From Spirochaetales bacterium (GTDB taxonomy: Bacteria > Spirochaetota > Spirochaetia > Treponematales > Treponemataceae), in contig JAQXNX010000003.1 in NCBI GenBank assembly GCA_029098225.1, positions 119,203-183,202 of the forward strand: a stretch of DNA of 64,000 bases, written 5' to 3'. Under the pieces are notes generated by a model, which worked only from the letters and a program-made list of their open reading frames with translations, did not search any database and was not told where the DNA came from. Made by a program: the position numbers and the translations under genes. Positions 1 through 10,335 of the stretch are shown here, piece after piece (the first letter of the stretch is position 1; each line of letters starts with the position of its first letter).

Positions 1-1182
1 TATAATTTTGAAACAGATCCTAAAAAGTTAAAGGCTAAGGTTTCTGAATCAGGTCAGATTAATTACAAGGAACTCAACCAGATTCAGAACGTTATTGCAG
101 ATCAGCCGCTTGCACAGAAAATTCCTGCAGAAAGAGGAACTGGCGGAAAGACTTTATTCGGCCGCTATCTGGAAGCAAAAAATGGAAAAGATATTCAGGT
201 TCAGTTAGGCCAGAATGTAATCTGGGATAAAGACGGTGTTACTATTAAGGCTGCAATTGACGGCGAAGTTATGCTTGTAAATGGAAAAGTTAGTGTTGAA
301 CCAATTAAATACCTTGATGCCGTTAATGTTAAAACTGGCGATGTTAAATTTATTGGAACAGTTGTTATTAAAGGTTCTGTTGAAGAAGGTTATAAAGTTG
401 AAGCAACAAATATCGAAGTTAATGGAATTGTTGATAAGTCGCGACTCGAAGCAACAGGAAACATTATTGTTCGTCAGGGAATTTTTGGTAAAGGCGAAGG
501 TTTCGTAAAAGCTGGTAAATCTTTGTGGGCTAAGTTTATTAACGAGACAACTGTAGAAGTTGAAGAAAACGTAATTGTTTCAGATTCAATTGTGAATTCA
601 AATGTTACTGCAATGAAGAACATTGTAGTACGAGGAAAGAAAGCTCAGATTATTGGTGGACATCTTATGGCAACTGAGGAAATCTGTGCTAAAAAAATTG
701 GTTCTCCCGGAGGAGGTACAGAAACTGTTCTGGAAGTTGGAACTGATCCTCGTGCTAAAAAGAGACTGGAAGAGCTTCAGGATATGCAGGCAAAGGCATC
801 TAAGGAATATGAAAACTGTGATCTTGATGTTCAAAACCTTGAACAGCAGAAAAAGCTTCGAAAGAAACTGCCTCAGGAAAAGCAGGATAAGCTTAATACA
901 CTTAAAGAACGTTGCGCACAGATAACACAGGATCTTGAGCAGATGACAGATGAGATAAATAACATTCAGGCTCATTTGCGGGAGCTTAAGGCTATTGGAA
1001 AAGTTAAAGTTGAAGCAGATGTTTATTCCGGTGTAAAGATTTATATTCGTGATGTTCTTGATGAAGTAAAGATTGATACAAAGAGTGTAACATTCTATTA
1101 CGATAATGCATTCAGTAAGCGGGGTCCTTATGAACCTCCTGCTTTACAACTGGAGGAACCGGATGGGTATAGCACCAATTGA
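1..1182 (+). CDS. fapA: FapA/DUF342 family protein (5' end outside window)
   Basis: The frame is open from base 1, so the start lies upstream of the window; 393 codons plus a stop are visible. The first half is a run of short beta-strand repeats rich in Val, Ile and Gly with evenly spaced motifs such as GNIIVRQGIFGKG and MATEEICAKKIGS, the right-handed beta-helix pattern of FapA/DUF342 proteins. A charged coiled coil follows (KRLEELQDMQAK onward), then a short beta tail. Family members are linked to flagellar assembly or polar protein placement, which suits a spirochaete, but the exact role is unknown. The next gene overlaps its end by 20 bp, so they are probably co-transcribed. Confidence 0.8.
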   Translation, partial: YNFETDPKKLKAKVSESGQINYKELNQIQNVIADQPLAQKIPAERGTGGKTLFGRYLEAKNGKDIQVQLGQNVIWDKDGVTIKAAIDGEVMLVNGKVSVEPIKYLDAVNVKTGDVKFIGTVVIKGSVEEGYKVEATNIEVNGIVDKSRLEATGNIIVRQGIFGKGEGFVKAGKSLWAKFINETTVEVEENVIVSDSIVNSNVTAMKNIVVRGKKAQIIGGHLMATEEICAKKIGSPGGGTETVLEVGTDPRAKKRLEELQDMQAKASKEYENCDLDVQNLEQQKKLRKKLPQEKQDKLNTLKERCAQITQDLEQMTDEINNIQAHLRELKAIGKVKVEADVYSGVKIYIRDVLDEVKIDTKSVTFYYDNAFSKRGPYEPPALQLEEPDGYSTN

Positions 1183-1504
1183 CCTTCAGACAATGTATTC
1201 TCAACTTTCTAATGTCTCTAAAACAATGTCTGGTGCTCAGCAGGCTCAATTAACAGAATCTATGCAGCAGCAACAAAATATTCAGAGAGATCTGGAAAAT
1301 TCACAGAAAGTTCAGCAGCCTTCAAATGAAAAAGCAAACGCATCAAAAATAAATCAGAATGGTTCAGGTTCACAGTCATTTGCAGGTAAGCATGAAAAAA
1401 AAGAGAATTCAGAAGAAAATCAAAATGCTCAGAATGAAGACCAGAACATCTATAACAAATATAAACCTTCATATCTTGGAAATATAATTGACATTTCGAG
1501 GTGA
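1163..1504 (+). CDS. Small Gln/Asn-rich hypothetical protein
   Basis: A 113-residue hydrophilic protein starting MGIAPIDLQTMYSQL. The start at 1163 is chosen because TGGAGG lies seven bases upstream, inside the end of the fapA-like gene; a longer frame opens at 1106 but has no good ribosome-binding site. The N-terminal 35 residues could form a helix; the rest is Gln/Asn/Lys/Glu-rich and probably disordered. There is no signal peptide or membrane segment. Its stop overlaps the next gene's start (TGATG), which indicates translational coupling. I do not recognise the family; the position suggests a partner of the FapA-like protein or of the membrane protein that follows. Confidence 0.6.
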   Translation: MGIAPIDLQTMYSQLSNVSKTMSGAQQAQLTESMQQQQNIQRDLENSQKVQQPSNEKANASKINQNGSGSQSFAGKHEKKENSEENQNAQNEDQNIYNKYKPSYLGNIIDISR

Positions 1505-2208
1505 TGATGCTTTTATATCTTTCAATTTTTCTTTCTGTTATCTGCATTTTATTAATGGTAGTAATACTTGTCCGTTTTAAGAAACTTTTTTCTACAGAGT
1601 CAATTGTGGAAAAGGTTAAGGCAACTATGGATAGAGTCATTATGGATATTAATAATAATGCAAATCGTGATATAGATTTAATAAATGAAAAGTGTCGTGA
1701 AGCACGTTCGTTAATTGCTACTGCTGATAGAAAAATTTCTGAATTTCATCAGGCTACAGAACTTTTAAGAAATACAATTGCAGAAGCAGAAAATGCCGCA
1801 GGAAAAAAACGTCGTGTTTTTTATGATGATACTAATCAACAAAAGGAAAATAAATCATATAGTTCCTATATTCCTCAAACAAATACTTTTACTCATTCAG
1901 CTTCTATTTCACCAGATGCCTCTTTTTCTGTAAAGAAAAAAGAAGAAAGTAATGTTCAACCGTCTTTGTTCGAAGAAGAAAGTATTATAAATGATGTTAC
2001 AAATGTAAAACAAGACGGAACAGCTTATAAAGAAGTTCCATTATTTGCAGCAAAGGTTTATAATGATAAGAAAATTGAAGAAAATAAGCAGGATTTACTT
2101 AAGCAAAAAATTTCTAAATTATTTGCTCAGGGAATGAATGCAGAAGATATTGCACTGGAACTTTCCTGTTCTGTATCTGAGGTTCAATTTATAATAGATA
2201 TGCAATAG
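1504..2208 (+). CDS. Membrane-anchored coiled-coil protein with C-terminal HTH-like tail
   Basis: About 234 residues. An N-terminal hydrophobic segment (residues 2-25, LLYLSIFLSVICILLMVVIL) is a single membrane anchor, followed by an amphipathic coiled coil (about 30-105), a Ser/Gln-rich linker and a compact C-terminal motif (KISKLFAQGMNAEDIALELS and on) resembling a small helix-turn-helix, an arrangement seen in DUF6115-type proteins. GTG 1501, ATG 1504 and ATG 1507 are all possible starts; 1504 is preferred because it overlaps the upstream TGA and follows GAGG. The function is unknown. Its place after the FapA-like gene suggests an envelope or motility-related operon. Confidence 0.6.
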   Translation: MMLLYLSIFLSVICILLMVVILVRFKKLFSTESIVEKVKATMDRVIMDINNNANRDIDLINEKCREARSLIATADRKISEFHQATELLRNTIAEAENAAGKKRRVFYDDTNQQKENKSYSSYIPQTNTFTHSASISPDASFSVKKKEESNVQPSLFEEESIINDVTNVKQDGTAYKEVPLFAAKVYNDKKIEENKQDLLKQKISKLFAQGMNAEDIALELSCSVSEVQFIIDMQ

Positions 2209-2223
2209 CTGTTTGGAGGAAAA

Positions 2224-3288
2224 ATGAAAGTTACAAAACAGAAATTTGGTGTATTATGTGATGGTACAAAAGTTAATCTTTATACTGTATCAAATTCAAA
2301 AATGTCTTTTTCTTGTACAGATTACGGCTGTACACTTACAAGTATAGTTCTTAATCAGGAAGATGGTTCTAAAACCGATGTTCTTCTTGGTTATTCAACA
2401 TTTGAAGGTTATTTAAATTCTAATTACTGTTTTGGTGCAATTGTCGGAAGATTTGCAAATAGAATTGGAAAAGCTTCATTTGCTTTGAATGGTAAAAAAT
2501 ATGAGCTTGATAAAAATGACGGTCCAAATTGTCTTCACGGCGGTTTTAATGGTTATGATAAAATGCTTTGGACTGGAAAAGAAATAAAAGGAAAGAAATT
2601 CTGTGGAGTAAAATTTACAAGACTTTCTAAAGACGGTGAGCAGGGCTTCCCCGGAAATGTAAAACTTTCAGTTTCTTATATTCTTGATGATAATAATAAT
2701 TTGAATTGTTTATATACAGCACAAACCGATGCAGCAACTCCAATTAATCTTACAAATCATGCATATTTTAATTTAGCTGGAAATGGCTGCATTGATAATC
2801 ATCTTATGCAGATGAATTCTCCGGGATATCTTGAAGTAAATGATAAGCTTATTCCAACAGGAAAGATTATTCCTGTAGCAGGAACAAATTTTGATTTTAC
2901 AAAAGAACATAAAATAGGTCAGAATATTAAATCTGTTGGAGTAGGTTATGATCACTGTTACCTGACAGATATGTATGATGCAGAAAACAAGAAGAGCGGT
3001 GTTCCTTTAGATGATTCCGATTTAGTTGAATTCTGTACAGTACGTGATGAGAAGACCGGAAATAAAATGCAGGTATTTACCAATATGGTAGGCTGCCAGT
3101 TTTACAGTGCAAATTATATAAAAAATATTCAGGGAAAAAATGGACGAATCTACCAGAATCATGAAGCATTCTGTCTGGAAACTCAATGCTTCCCTGATAC
3201 ACCGAATAAACCTGATTTTCCAACCTGTATCCTTGAAAAAGGTCAGAAAATGAAAGCCAGAACAATATATTCGTTTACAATCGGTTAA
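2224..3288 (+). CDS. galM: Aldose 1-epimerase (galactose mutarotase)
   Basis: A 354-residue GalM-family enzyme, which interconverts alpha and beta anomers of galactose and other hexoses in the cytoplasm. Visible family signatures are GRFANRI near residue 80, the catalytic-histidine motif NLTNHAYFNLAG near 180, YDHCY near 245 and the C-terminal catalytic-glutamate region HEAFCLETQCFPDTPN. The length is normal. TTTGGAGG sits just before the ATG. It is 15 bp downstream of the preceding gene, so it may belong to the same transcript. No other Leloir-pathway genes are nearby. Confidence 0.93.
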   Translation: MKVTKQKFGVLCDGTKVNLYTVSNSKMSFSCTDYGCTLTSIVLNQEDGSKTDVLLGYSTFEGYLNSNYCFGAIVGRFANRIGKASFALNGKKYELDKNDGPNCLHGGFNGYDKMLWTGKEIKGKKFCGVKFTRLSKDGEQGFPGNVKLSVSYILDDNNNLNCLYTAQTDAATPINLTNHAYFNLAGNGCIDNHLMQMNSPGYLEVNDKLIPTGKIIPVAGTNFDFTKEHKIGQNIKSVGVGYDHCYLTDMYDAENKKSGVPLDDSDLVEFCTVRDEKTGNKMQVFTNMVGCQFYSANYIKNIQGKNGRIYQNHEAFCLETQCFPDTPNKPDFPTCILEKGQKMKARTIYSFTIG

Positions 3289-3348
3289 AATAATAAAAAT
3301 AATTTAATAATCATTCTCAAAAAGTAATAAAAAAAATGTCTCTAAGAC

Positions 3349-3378
3349 TGATTTTATATTTGCAAATATATAAAATCA
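3349..3378. repeat. Perfect 11-bp inverted repeat in the galM-atpE gap
   Basis: TGATTTTATAT at 3349-3359 is exactly mirrored by ATATAAAATCA at 3368-3378 with an 8-base spacer. It lies in the 122-bp gap between galM and the ATP synthase operon. It could be the galM terminator stem (A+T-rich and without a clean U tract) or an operator for the operon. The sequence alone does not decide. Confidence 0.4.
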
Positions 3379-3410
3379 CTTGTAAAATTAACAGTTATGC
3401 GAGGTTAGTA

Positions 3411-4031
3411 ATGGACGTACAGTTACAAGAATTGATTGATAAAATCAAAAAAGATGGCGTTTCTGCTGCAGAAGCTAAATCTGAGCAAATTATTGCTGAT
3501 GCTAATAAAAAAGCTGAATCTATAATTGAAGATGCTCAGACTAAGGCTGCTGAAATTATTAAGACTGCTAAGTCTGAAACACAAAAGATGGAAAAGGCAA
3601 GTGAGGAAGCTATTGTCCAGGCCGGACGAAATTTGCTTCTTTCTTTTAAAGATTCACTTGTTGAAGCGTTAGATGGGCTTATTCAGGCGGAAACTGCTAA
3701 AGCGGTTTCTAAGGATGTTCTGGCAAAGCTCGTGCCAGAAACTATCAAAGCATGGGCAAAAGATACTGATGCATCTGAACTTTCTGTGTTGCTTAGCGAA
3801 AAAGATTTAAAAGCTCTCGAAGCAACATTTACTACAGCTCTTAAAGCAGAATTAAAGAAAGGGCTTGAAATAAAACCTGATAAGACTCTTACTGCAGGAT
3901 TTAGAGTTGGAATAAAGAATGGTGCAGCATTTTATGATTATTCTGCCGAATCTCTTTCAGAGATGTTCGCCGCTTATCTTAATCCAAAAGTTGCAGCTCT
4001 CATGAAAAACGCTGCAAAGGATGCGAACTAG
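3411..4031 (+). CDS. atpE: V-type ATP synthase subunit E
   Basis: A 206-residue peripheral-stalk subunit of the V/A-type rotary ATPase. The N-terminal half is a long Ala/Lys/Glu helix (residues 5-75, with SEQIIADANKKAESIIEDAQ) and the C-terminal half is the globular head that contacts the catalytic ring. A longer frame opens at 3336, but GAGG about 8 bases before 3411 and the start MDVQLQELIDKI fix the start here. It is the first gene of a tight operon E-DUF2764-A-B-D-I-K, the order known from spirochaetes. Its stop overlaps the next start. Confidence 0.92.
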   Translation: MDVQLQELIDKIKKDGVSAAEAKSEQIIADANKKAESIIEDAQTKAAEIIKTAKSETQKMEKASEEAIVQAGRNLLLSFKDSLVEALDGLIQAETAKAVSKDVLAKLVPETIKAWAKDTDASELSVLLSEKDLKALEATFTTALKAELKKGLEIKPDKTLTAGFRVGIKNGAAFYDYSAESLSEMFAAYLNPKVAALMKNAAKDAN

Positions 4032-4573
4032 TGGCTTATTATTATCTGGTTTCACAATTACCGAATATCTCTTCTTCTGAAGGAAAATCTGCTTTGCCTT
4101 TAAACGGTGAACAATTTTTTGAACTTGCTTCTCGTTTTATAAGCGAGGAGGAAAAAAAGGTTTTAAGTAATCTTTCACTTGTTCCTCCAATGGAATTGTG
4201 TTCTACAGGTTCAGAATTTCTTGATATCTGGTATGAAAAAGAAAGAAATCTGCGTTGTGCACTTGCTCAAATTCGTGCACAGAAACTCAAAAAAGACAGT
4301 ATTCCGCTTCCACCTGGATGTACAGCAGATATCATTTCTGCTGCAAGAACAGCAGTTGGAATGGATAGTCCTTTGAGTGCAGAGCAGTTTCTTTATGAGT
4401 ACAGGTTACGCCTGCTCGATGATTTGCGTCCTCTGGATGGCTTTTCAATTGATGCGGTGTATGCCTATGGCCTCCGTCTTATGCTTGTTGAAAGAATGCG
4501 TAAGTTCGAGGTTGAAAACGGTAAAACATCTTATCATAAGATTTACGACGAAATTTTAGTTGGAGATAAATAA
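4031..4573 (+). CDS. V-type ATPase-associated DUF2764 protein
   Basis: A 180-residue protein opening MAYYYLVSQLPNISSSEGKS. It starts at a GTG that shares one base with the TAG of atpE, so translation is coupled. The protein is mostly helical with no membrane segment. The position between subunits E and A and the YYYLVSQLP opening match the DUF2764 family of spirochaete and Bacteroidetes ATPase operons. It may be the subunit C-like adaptor between stalk and membrane ring, because no canonical subunit C gene is present; that role is inference. Confidence 0.8.
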   Translation: MAYYYLVSQLPNISSSEGKSALPLNGEQFFELASRFISEEEKKVLSNLSLVPPMELCSTGSEFLDIWYEKERNLRCALAQIRAQKLKKDSIPLPPGCTADIISAARTAVGMDSPLSAEQFLYEYRLRLLDDLRPLDGFSIDAVYAYGLRLMLVERMRKFEVENGKTSYHKIYDEILVGDK

Positions 4574-6342
4574 TGACTAATACTAAAGCAAAAGTAGTCG
4601 GCATCAACGGAAACATGGTCACGATTGAATTCGAAGGCTCTGTTTCTATGAATGAAGTAGGCTACGTAAATGTAGACGGAAAGAAGCTCCGAGGTGAAAT
4701 TATCCGTATTCGCGGAAATAAAGCTCAGATGCAGATTTTCGAAATGACACAGGGAATAAAAGCCGGTGATAAGGTAGACCTTGCAGGTGATCTTCTTTGT
4801 GCAGAGCTTGGTCCGGGACTTCTTGGCCAGACTTTTGATGGACTTCAGAATCCTCTTCCATTGGTTGCAGAAAAAGCAGGCTTCTTCCTTGAGCGTGGTG
4901 TTTATGTAGATTCACTTCCACGCGATAAAAAATGGGAATGGACACCAACCGTAAAACCTGGTGATAAAGTTCTCCGTGGTGACCCTATTGGTTCTGTTCC
5001 AGAAGGACCTTTCACTCATAAGATTCTTGTTCCTTTTGATCTTCTTGGAATGTACACAGTAAAAAAGGTTGAAAAAGCCGGCGAATATACAATTGAAGAT
5101 ACAATCTGTGTTGTAACAGATGAAAAAGGAAAAGACCATAAGCTTCAGATGGCCTTCAAATGGCCTGTAAAGCGTGCAGTTGACTGCTATGCAGAACGTC
5201 TTGCACCAAGTGAGCCAATGGTAACACAGGTTCGCCTTATCGATACTTTCTATCCTGTATCTAAGGGTGGTACATATTGTATTCCAGGACCTTTCGGTGC
5301 TGGTAAGACTGTACTTCAGCATACAACATCACGTAACGCCGACGTTGATATCGTAATCATCGCTGCCTGCGGTGAACGTGCTGGTGAAGTTGTAGAAACA
5401 ATTAAAGAGTTCCCTGAATTGAAGGACCCAAGAACAGGCCGTTCTTTGATGGAGCGAACAATCATCATCTGTAACACATCTTCTATGCCTGTTGCTTCCC
5501 GCGAAGCATCTGTATACACCTCTGTTACACTTGCTGAATATTACCGCCAGATGGGCCTGCATGTACTTTTGCTTGCAGACTCAACTTCCCGCTGGGCTCA
5601 GGCTCTTCGCGAAATGTCTGGTCGTTTGGAAGAGATTCCTGGAGAAGAGGCATTCCCTCCTTACCTCGAATCTTATATTGCAGCTTTCTATGAACGTGCA
5701 GGTATCGTACGCCTCCGCGACGGTAATGTTGGTTCTGTAACAATTGGTGGAACCGTTTCTCCTGCCGGCGGTAACTTTGAAGAGCCTGTAACTCAGGCAA
5801 CCTTGAAGGTAGTAGGTGCCTTCCACGGTCTTAGCCGTGAACGTTCAGATGCACGTAAGTATCCTGCAATTGACCCGATTATTTCATGGTCAAAATATAA
5901 ATCAGTTATCCGCGAAGACTGGGTAGCTTATGCACGCAAGGTATTCCTTAGCGGTGTTGAAGTAAACCAGATGATGAAGGTAGTAGGTGAGGAAGGTACA
6001 ACAACCGAAGACTACATCGAATACCTTAAGAGTGAATTCCTGGATGCTGTTTACATGCAGCAGAACTCTTTCGACGAAATTGATGCGGCTGTAAGCGTTG
6101 AACGCCAGCAGTACACTTTCGCAAAGGTTCTCAAGGTTCTTGGTGCTGATTTTGAACTTGCCGATAAGGATGCAGCACGAAACTTCTTCAACCAGATGCG
6201 TCAGAAGTTTATCGACTGGAACTATTCTCTATGGAACAGCGACAAGTTCAAGAAGGCCGAAAAGGATGTAGATGCTCACTTTGCTTCTGCAAATGGAAAA
6301 GTACGCGACGAAGTAGCAGCAATGCTCAAGGATGGTAAATAA
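4573..6342 (+). CDS. atpA: V-type ATP synthase catalytic subunit A
   Basis: A 589-residue catalytic subunit that binds and hydrolyses or makes ATP at the A/B interface. The Walker A motif GPFGAGKT is at residues 239-246. The non-homologous region typical of A subunits lies between about 110 and 200, and [23 protein letters not shown] carries the Walker B and catalytic region. The family-typical length is kept. The ATG overlaps the previous stop (TAATG). Codon use is noticeably richer in C- and G-ending codons than in neighbouring low-expression genes, which fits strong expression. Confidence 0.97.
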   Translation: MTNTKAKVVGINGNMVTIEFEGSVSMNEVGYVNVDGKKLRGEIIRIRGNKAQMQIFEMTQGIKAGDKVDLAGDLLCAELGPGLLGQTFDGLQNPLPLVAEKAGFFLERGVYVDSLPRDKKWEWTPTVKPGDKVLRGDPIGSVPEGPFTHKILVPFDLLGMYTVKKVEKAGEYTIEDTICVVTDEKGKDHKLQMAFKWPVKRAVDCYAERLAPSEPMVTQVRLIDTFYPVSKGGTYCIPGPFGAGKTVLQHTTSRNADVDIVIIAACGERAGEVVETIKEFPELKDPRTGRSLMERTIIICNTSSMPVASREASVYTSVTLAEYYRQMGLHVLLLADSTSRWAQALREMSGRLEEIPGEEAFPPYLESYIAAFYERAGIVRLRDGNVGSVTIGGTVSPAGGNFEEPVTQATLKVVGAFHGLSRERSDARKYPAIDPIISWSKYKSVIREDWVAYARKVFLSGVEVNQMMKVVGEEGTTTEDYIEYLKSEFLDAVYMQQNSFDEIDAAVSVERQQYTFAKVLKVLGADFELADKDAARNFFNQMRQKFIDWNYSLWNSDKFKKAEKDVDAHFASANGKVRDEVAAMLKDGK

Positions 6343-7649
6343 TGAACAAAGTATATAGTAAGATTGAATCCATCGTCGGAAGCGTTATTACCGTAAAGGC
6401 AGACAATGTTGCATACGGTGAGCTTGCCGAAATTGAAACACGCTTTGGTAAGTCTCTTGCCGAAGTAAATAAAATCGAAGGTGATGTAGTATCGCTGCAG
6501 GTATTTGCCGGCGGACGCGGTATTTCTACTGGAGACCACATTAAGTTCCTTGGACATCAGATGGAAGTTTCTTTCTCTGATGATTTGCTTGGACGTATCT
6601 TCAACGGTTCAGCACAGCCACGCGATAACGGCCCAGCCCTTACAGACTGTCTCGTTACAATTGGAGGACCTTCTGTAAACCCTTCAAAGCGTATCATGGC
6701 CCGCCGTATGATTCGTACCGGTATTCCAATGATTGATATGTTTAATACACTGGTAGTTTCTCAGAAGCTTCCAATCTTCTCTATCTCTGGTGAACCTTAC
6801 AACCAGCTGCTTGCCCGCATTGCCATGCAGGCTGAAGTTGATGTAATCGTTCTTGGTGGTATGGGTTTGAAGTATGATGACTACCTCTATTTTAAGAAGA
6901 CACTGGAAGACGGTGGTTCTTTGAGCAAGACTGTAATGTTCATGCATACAGCTGCCGACCCGACCGTAGAATGTCAGAAGATTCCTGATTTGTCTCTTGC
7001 AGTTGCAGAGCAGTTTGCCCTTAAGGGAAAAGACGTTCTGGTTCTTCTTACAGATATGACAAACTTTGCCGACTCAATGAAGGAAATCGCCATTACACAG
7101 GAGCAGGTTCCTTCTAACCGTGGTTACCCTGGAGACTTGTACTCACAGCTGGCAGCCCGCTACGAAAAAGCTGTAGACTTTGATAGCGCAGGTTCTGTAA
7201 CAATCCTTGCTGTAACAACAATGCCTGGTGACGACGTTACTCACCCGGTTCCTGATAACACAGGATACATTACAGAAGGACAGTACTATCTTAAGGGTGG
7301 ACGTATTGAGCCGTTCGGTTCTCTTTCTCGTCTTAAGCAGAACGTAAACGGATCTACCCGTAACGACCACCGTGCCCTTATGGATGGTATGATCCGACTT
7401 TATTCAAACTACAAAGATACCCTTGAAAAGAAATCAATGGGTTTCAATATGAGTAAATGGGATGAAAAGCTCCTCGTTTACGGAAAGATGTTTGAAGACG
7501 GTATGATGGACCTTTCAAAGAATATTTCTCTGGAAGATGCTCTGGATTTGGGATGGAAGATTCTTTCTGACTGCTTCGAGCCTGAGGAAACTGGTCTTAA
7601 ATCATCTCTTATTGAAGAATACTGGCCTAAGAATAAGTCTAAGAAGTAG
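6342..7649 (+). CDS. atpB: V-type ATP synthase subunit B
   Basis: A 435-residue non-catalytic nucleotide-binding subunit that alternates with A in the hexameric head. Recognisable blocks are [56 protein letters not shown] and the C-terminal [17 protein letters not shown]. As expected for B subunits, the position of a Walker A loop is degenerate ([12 protein letters not shown]). It overlaps the atpA stop by one base. It shares the elevated codon bias of atpA. Confidence 0.97.
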   Translation: MNKVYSKIESIVGSVITVKADNVAYGELAEIETRFGKSLAEVNKIEGDVVSLQVFAGGRGISTGDHIKFLGHQMEVSFSDDLLGRIFNGSAQPRDNGPALTDCLVTIGGPSVNPSKRIMARRMIRTGIPMIDMFNTLVVSQKLPIFSISGEPYNQLLARIAMQAEVDVIVLGGMGLKYDDYLYFKKTLEDGGSLSKTVMFMHTAADPTVECQKIPDLSLAVAEQFALKGKDVLVLLTDMTNFADSMKEIAITQEQVPSNRGYPGDLYSQLAARYEKAVDFDSAGSVTILAVTTMPGDDVTHPVPDNTGYITEGQYYLKGGRIEPFGSLSRLKQNVNGSTRNDHRALMDGMIRLYSNYKDTLEKKSMGFNMSKWDEKLLVYGKMFEDGMMDLSKNISLEDALDLGWKILSDCFEPEETGLKSSLIEEYWPKNKSKK

Positions 7650-7658
7650 GAGTTCTGA

Positions 7659-8282
7659 ATGGCAAAAATCAAGCTGACAAAAAATGAGCTCAAGGTACAG
7701 AAAGATGCGCTTAAAATGTACAAGCGCTATCTTCCAACCCTTATGCTCAAAAAACAGCAGCTTCAGACAGAAATCCGCACTATAGATGCCAAGGCAAAGG
7801 AAGTCCGTGCCCAGCGCGTAGCCCTTGAAAAAGAGTTTGAACAGTGGATTTCCGTATTCGGTGAGCGCGAAGCCTTTACTCCGGATATGGTAACTGTAAA
7901 GAACATCAAAAAGGGTGTTGGCAACATTGCTGGTGTAACAATCCCGGTATATGAAGGCGCAGACTTTGGCCGTGGTGACTACGATCTATATAAAACTCCG
8001 CTGTGGATTGATATGGCAGCAGACCGAATGGAAAAGGCCCTGTCACTCGATCTTGAAGCAGAGGTTCTGGATGAGCAGGTTCGTCTGCTTTCTCAGGAGC
8101 TCCGTACAACCACACAGCGTGTAAACCTGTTCGAAAAGGTTAAGATTCCTGAAACTAAGGCAAACATCAAAAAGATTACAGTTTACCTTGGTGATGAACA
8201 GGTTGCAGCCGTAGTACGCAGTAAGATTTCTAAGAAAAAGCTGCAGGCAAAAATTGATGAAGAACAGGAGGCTGACAAATGA
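7659..8282 (+). CDS. atpD: V-type ATP synthase subunit D (central stalk)
   Basis: A 207-residue rotor-shaft subunit. It opens with LTKNELKVQKDALKMYKRYLPTL, the conserved N-terminal helix of AtpD/NtpD, and ends with a second long helix rich in charged residues. These form the antiparallel coiled coil that turns inside the A3B3 head. The central part (about 80-130) is the small globular region. AGGAG lies upstream of the ATG and its end overlaps atpI by 4 bp. Confidence 0.95.
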   Translation: MAKIKLTKNELKVQKDALKMYKRYLPTLMLKKQQLQTEIRTIDAKAKEVRAQRVALEKEFEQWISVFGEREAFTPDMVTVKNIKKGVGNIAGVTIPVYEGADFGRGDYDLYKTPLWIDMAADRMEKALSLDLEAEVLDEQVRLLSQELRTTTQRVNLFEKVKIPETKANIKKITVYLGDEQVAAVVRSKISKKKLQAKIDEEQEADK

Positions 8283-10210
8283 TTGAACCAATGAAAAAAG
8301 TCTCTGTAGTCCTTCTCAATAAGGAAAAAGAAGAGGCATTAAAGGCTTTAAGAAAAATTGGTCTTGTACATCTTGAAAAAATAGATGGTGCAAGCGAAAA
8401 ACTTACAGCATTTAAAGAATATTCAAATAACGCAATGCTTACCGAGTCTATTCTCGGTGAAATTAAGCTTCCTAAGGTGAAGAAAGGTACTGAACCAAAG
8501 CTTTCTGATGAAAAGGTAATTGAACTTTGTAAAGAAGTTGTTGCCAAGTCAGAACGCAAAAAGCAGCTTATGGAAGAAATATCTGCAGATACAACTGAAC
8601 TTGACCGCTTTGCACTATGGGGAAATGTAAGTAACGAGGATTTTGATTTTCTTAAAGAAAAAAACATTGAACTTAAGATGTATGAAATCAATGCAGACAA
8701 GTATAATCTTGTAGACAAAGATATTCAGACAATCCTTGTTAATAACGATAAAAAGACCGTACGTTTCTTAATTGTAAATGGCGGTGAAGGCAGACCTGAA
8801 AAACTTCTTCCAGAAGCATTTGAGGTTCCGTTCCCACGAATTTCTACAGTTCAGCTGGAAGAGGAAATTCGTCGTGACGAAAAAGAACTCGATGAAATTC
8901 AGTCTTTCTATGCGGAAAATGCTAAATATATTCCGGCTGTTATAGCATTCAAAAAAGCTCTTGAAAGTGATATTGAATTTGAAAATGTAAATTCTGGAAT
9001 GGGCTGTGAAAAAGAAGGTTCAGAAAATGATCTTGCCTGGCTTTCTGGTTATGTTCCTTCTGCCAATCTTGAAGATTTTAAAAAGAATTGTGCAGAAAAT
9101 AACTGGGCCATTGCTTATGCAGATCCTGAAGATGAAGATACTGAAGTACCTACAAAACTTAAGAATAATAAGTTTGTAAGTCTTATTTATCCGCTTACAG
9201 ACTTTTTGGGTACTGTTCCCGGATATCATGAATTTGATATTTCGGGCTGGTTCCTTTTATTCTTTACCATCTTCTTTGCAATGATTTTTGGAGATGGTGG
9301 ATATGGTGCTTTGGTTGCAGTCGTAATTCTCTTCCTGATGGTAAAAACAAAGCTGTCTGGAAAGAAAGTACCTGCTGCTTTTGGATTATTCCTTCTTGTG
9401 TCTCTTGCAACTGTTGTATGGGGAGCTGTTACCTGCACCTGGTTTGGAATTCCGGTTGAAAAGCTTCCACCACAGCTTGTAAATCTTTCTATCCCGTGGA
9501 TTTCGAGTGCATACGAAAATACACTCTGGAATGTACCTTGGATTGCTGATAAGTCAATTGGCCTTACCAAAAGTCAGAATCTTCAGATTTTCTGTTTTGG
9601 TCTGGCACTTATTCAATTGTCTGTAGCTCATATAAAGGCTGCAATCCGAAATGCTAAGGATGGAAAAGGACTTAAGGTTTTAGGAGACCTTGGTTCTCTT
9701 TTACAGCTTATTGGTATGTTCTGGGTTGTTCTTGCAATGGTTGTAAACGGTAAGGTATTCCCTATGCTGGGCTATATTGGAACAGTTCCTGTAGGATATA
9801 TAGAAGTAAGCCTGATTGCTGGCGGCTTTGCAATGAGTTTTATCTTTGCAAATTACGAAGGAAGTATTGGAGCTTCTATACTTGAAAGCTGTAAAAACAT
9901 AATTTCTGTTCTGCTTGGTGTTGTAAACGTATTCAGTGATATTGTTTCATACATCCGTCTTTGGGCCGTTGGTCTTGCGGGTGCAGCAATTTCGAATACT
10001 GTAAACACACTTGCAGGCCCGATTCTTGGACATGCAATTCTGTTCCTTGCGGCAATCGTTCTGCTCGTGTTTGGCCATGGCTTAAACATGATTTTGAACG
10101 TGCTTTCAGTAATTGTTCATGGTGTACGTTTGAACACACTGGAGTTCTGTACACACATTGGAATGAGCTGGAGTGGTGTAAAGTATCAGCCGTTTGCTGA
10201 TGATAAATAG
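8279..10210 (+). CDS. atpI: V-type ATP synthase subunit I (a-subunit, ion channel stator)
   Basis: A 643-residue membrane stator. The N-terminal half (about 1-320) is a soluble dumbbell arm with coiled coils; the C-terminal half holds about seven or eight membrane helices. Conserved landmarks are FFAMIFGDGGYG and the essential-arginine helix SDIVSYIRLWAVGLAGAA. The protein works with the K ring to pass H+ or Na+. It starts inside the end of atpD. A 125-bp gap with a hairpin separates it from atpK, the only sizeable gap in the operon. Confidence 0.96.
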   Translation: MIEPMKKVSVVLLNKEKEEALKALRKIGLVHLEKIDGASEKLTAFKEYSNNAMLTESILGEIKLPKVKKGTEPKLSDEKVIELCKEVVAKSERKKQLMEEISADTTELDRFALWGNVSNEDFDFLKEKNIELKMYEINADKYNLVDKDIQTILVNNDKKTVRFLIVNGGEGRPEKLLPEAFEVPFPRISTVQLEEEIRRDEKELDEIQSFYAENAKYIPAVIAFKKALESDIEFENVNSGMGCEKEGSENDLAWLSGYVPSANLEDFKKNCAENNWAIAYADPEDEDTEVPTKLKNNKFVSLIYPLTDFLGTVPGYHEFDISGWFLLFFTIFFAMIFGDGGYGALVAVVILFLMVKTKLSGKKVPAAFGLFLLVSLATVVWGAVTCTWFGIPVEKLPPQLVNLSIPWISSAYENTLWNVPWIADKSIGLTKSQNLQIFCFGLALIQLSVAHIKAAIRNAKDGKGLKVLGDLGSLLQLIGMFWVVLAMVVNGKVFPMLGYIGTVPVGYIEVSLIAGGFAMSFIFANYEGSIGASILESCKNIISVLLGVVNVFSDIVSYIRLWAVGLAGAAISNTVNTLAGPILGHAILFLAAIVLLVFGHGLNMILNVLSVIVHGVRLNTLEFCTHIGMSWSGVKYQPFADDK

Positions 10211-10221
10211 CAGGGCTTTAA

Positions 10222-10243
10222 AAAAATTGCGAAAGCAATTTTT
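10222..10243 (+). terminator. GAAA-loop hairpin between atpI and atpK
   Basis: AAAAATTGC (10222-10230) and GCAATTTTT (10235-10243) form a perfect 9-bp stem with a GAAA tetraloop and a U-rich 3' arm, just after the atpI stop. It resembles a weak intrinsic terminator or an RNA-stabilising stem. Subunit K is needed in about ten copies per complex, so a processing or stability role that uncouples atpK from atpI is plausible. This is inference. Confidence 0.45.
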
Positions 10244-10335
10244 AGCTCTACCACTATAAAAATATGTAATAATCCGTTATTAGGCGGAATAAAATATGAA
10301 ATAAAGTCCTGAACTTGGACTAAAGGAGAATAATT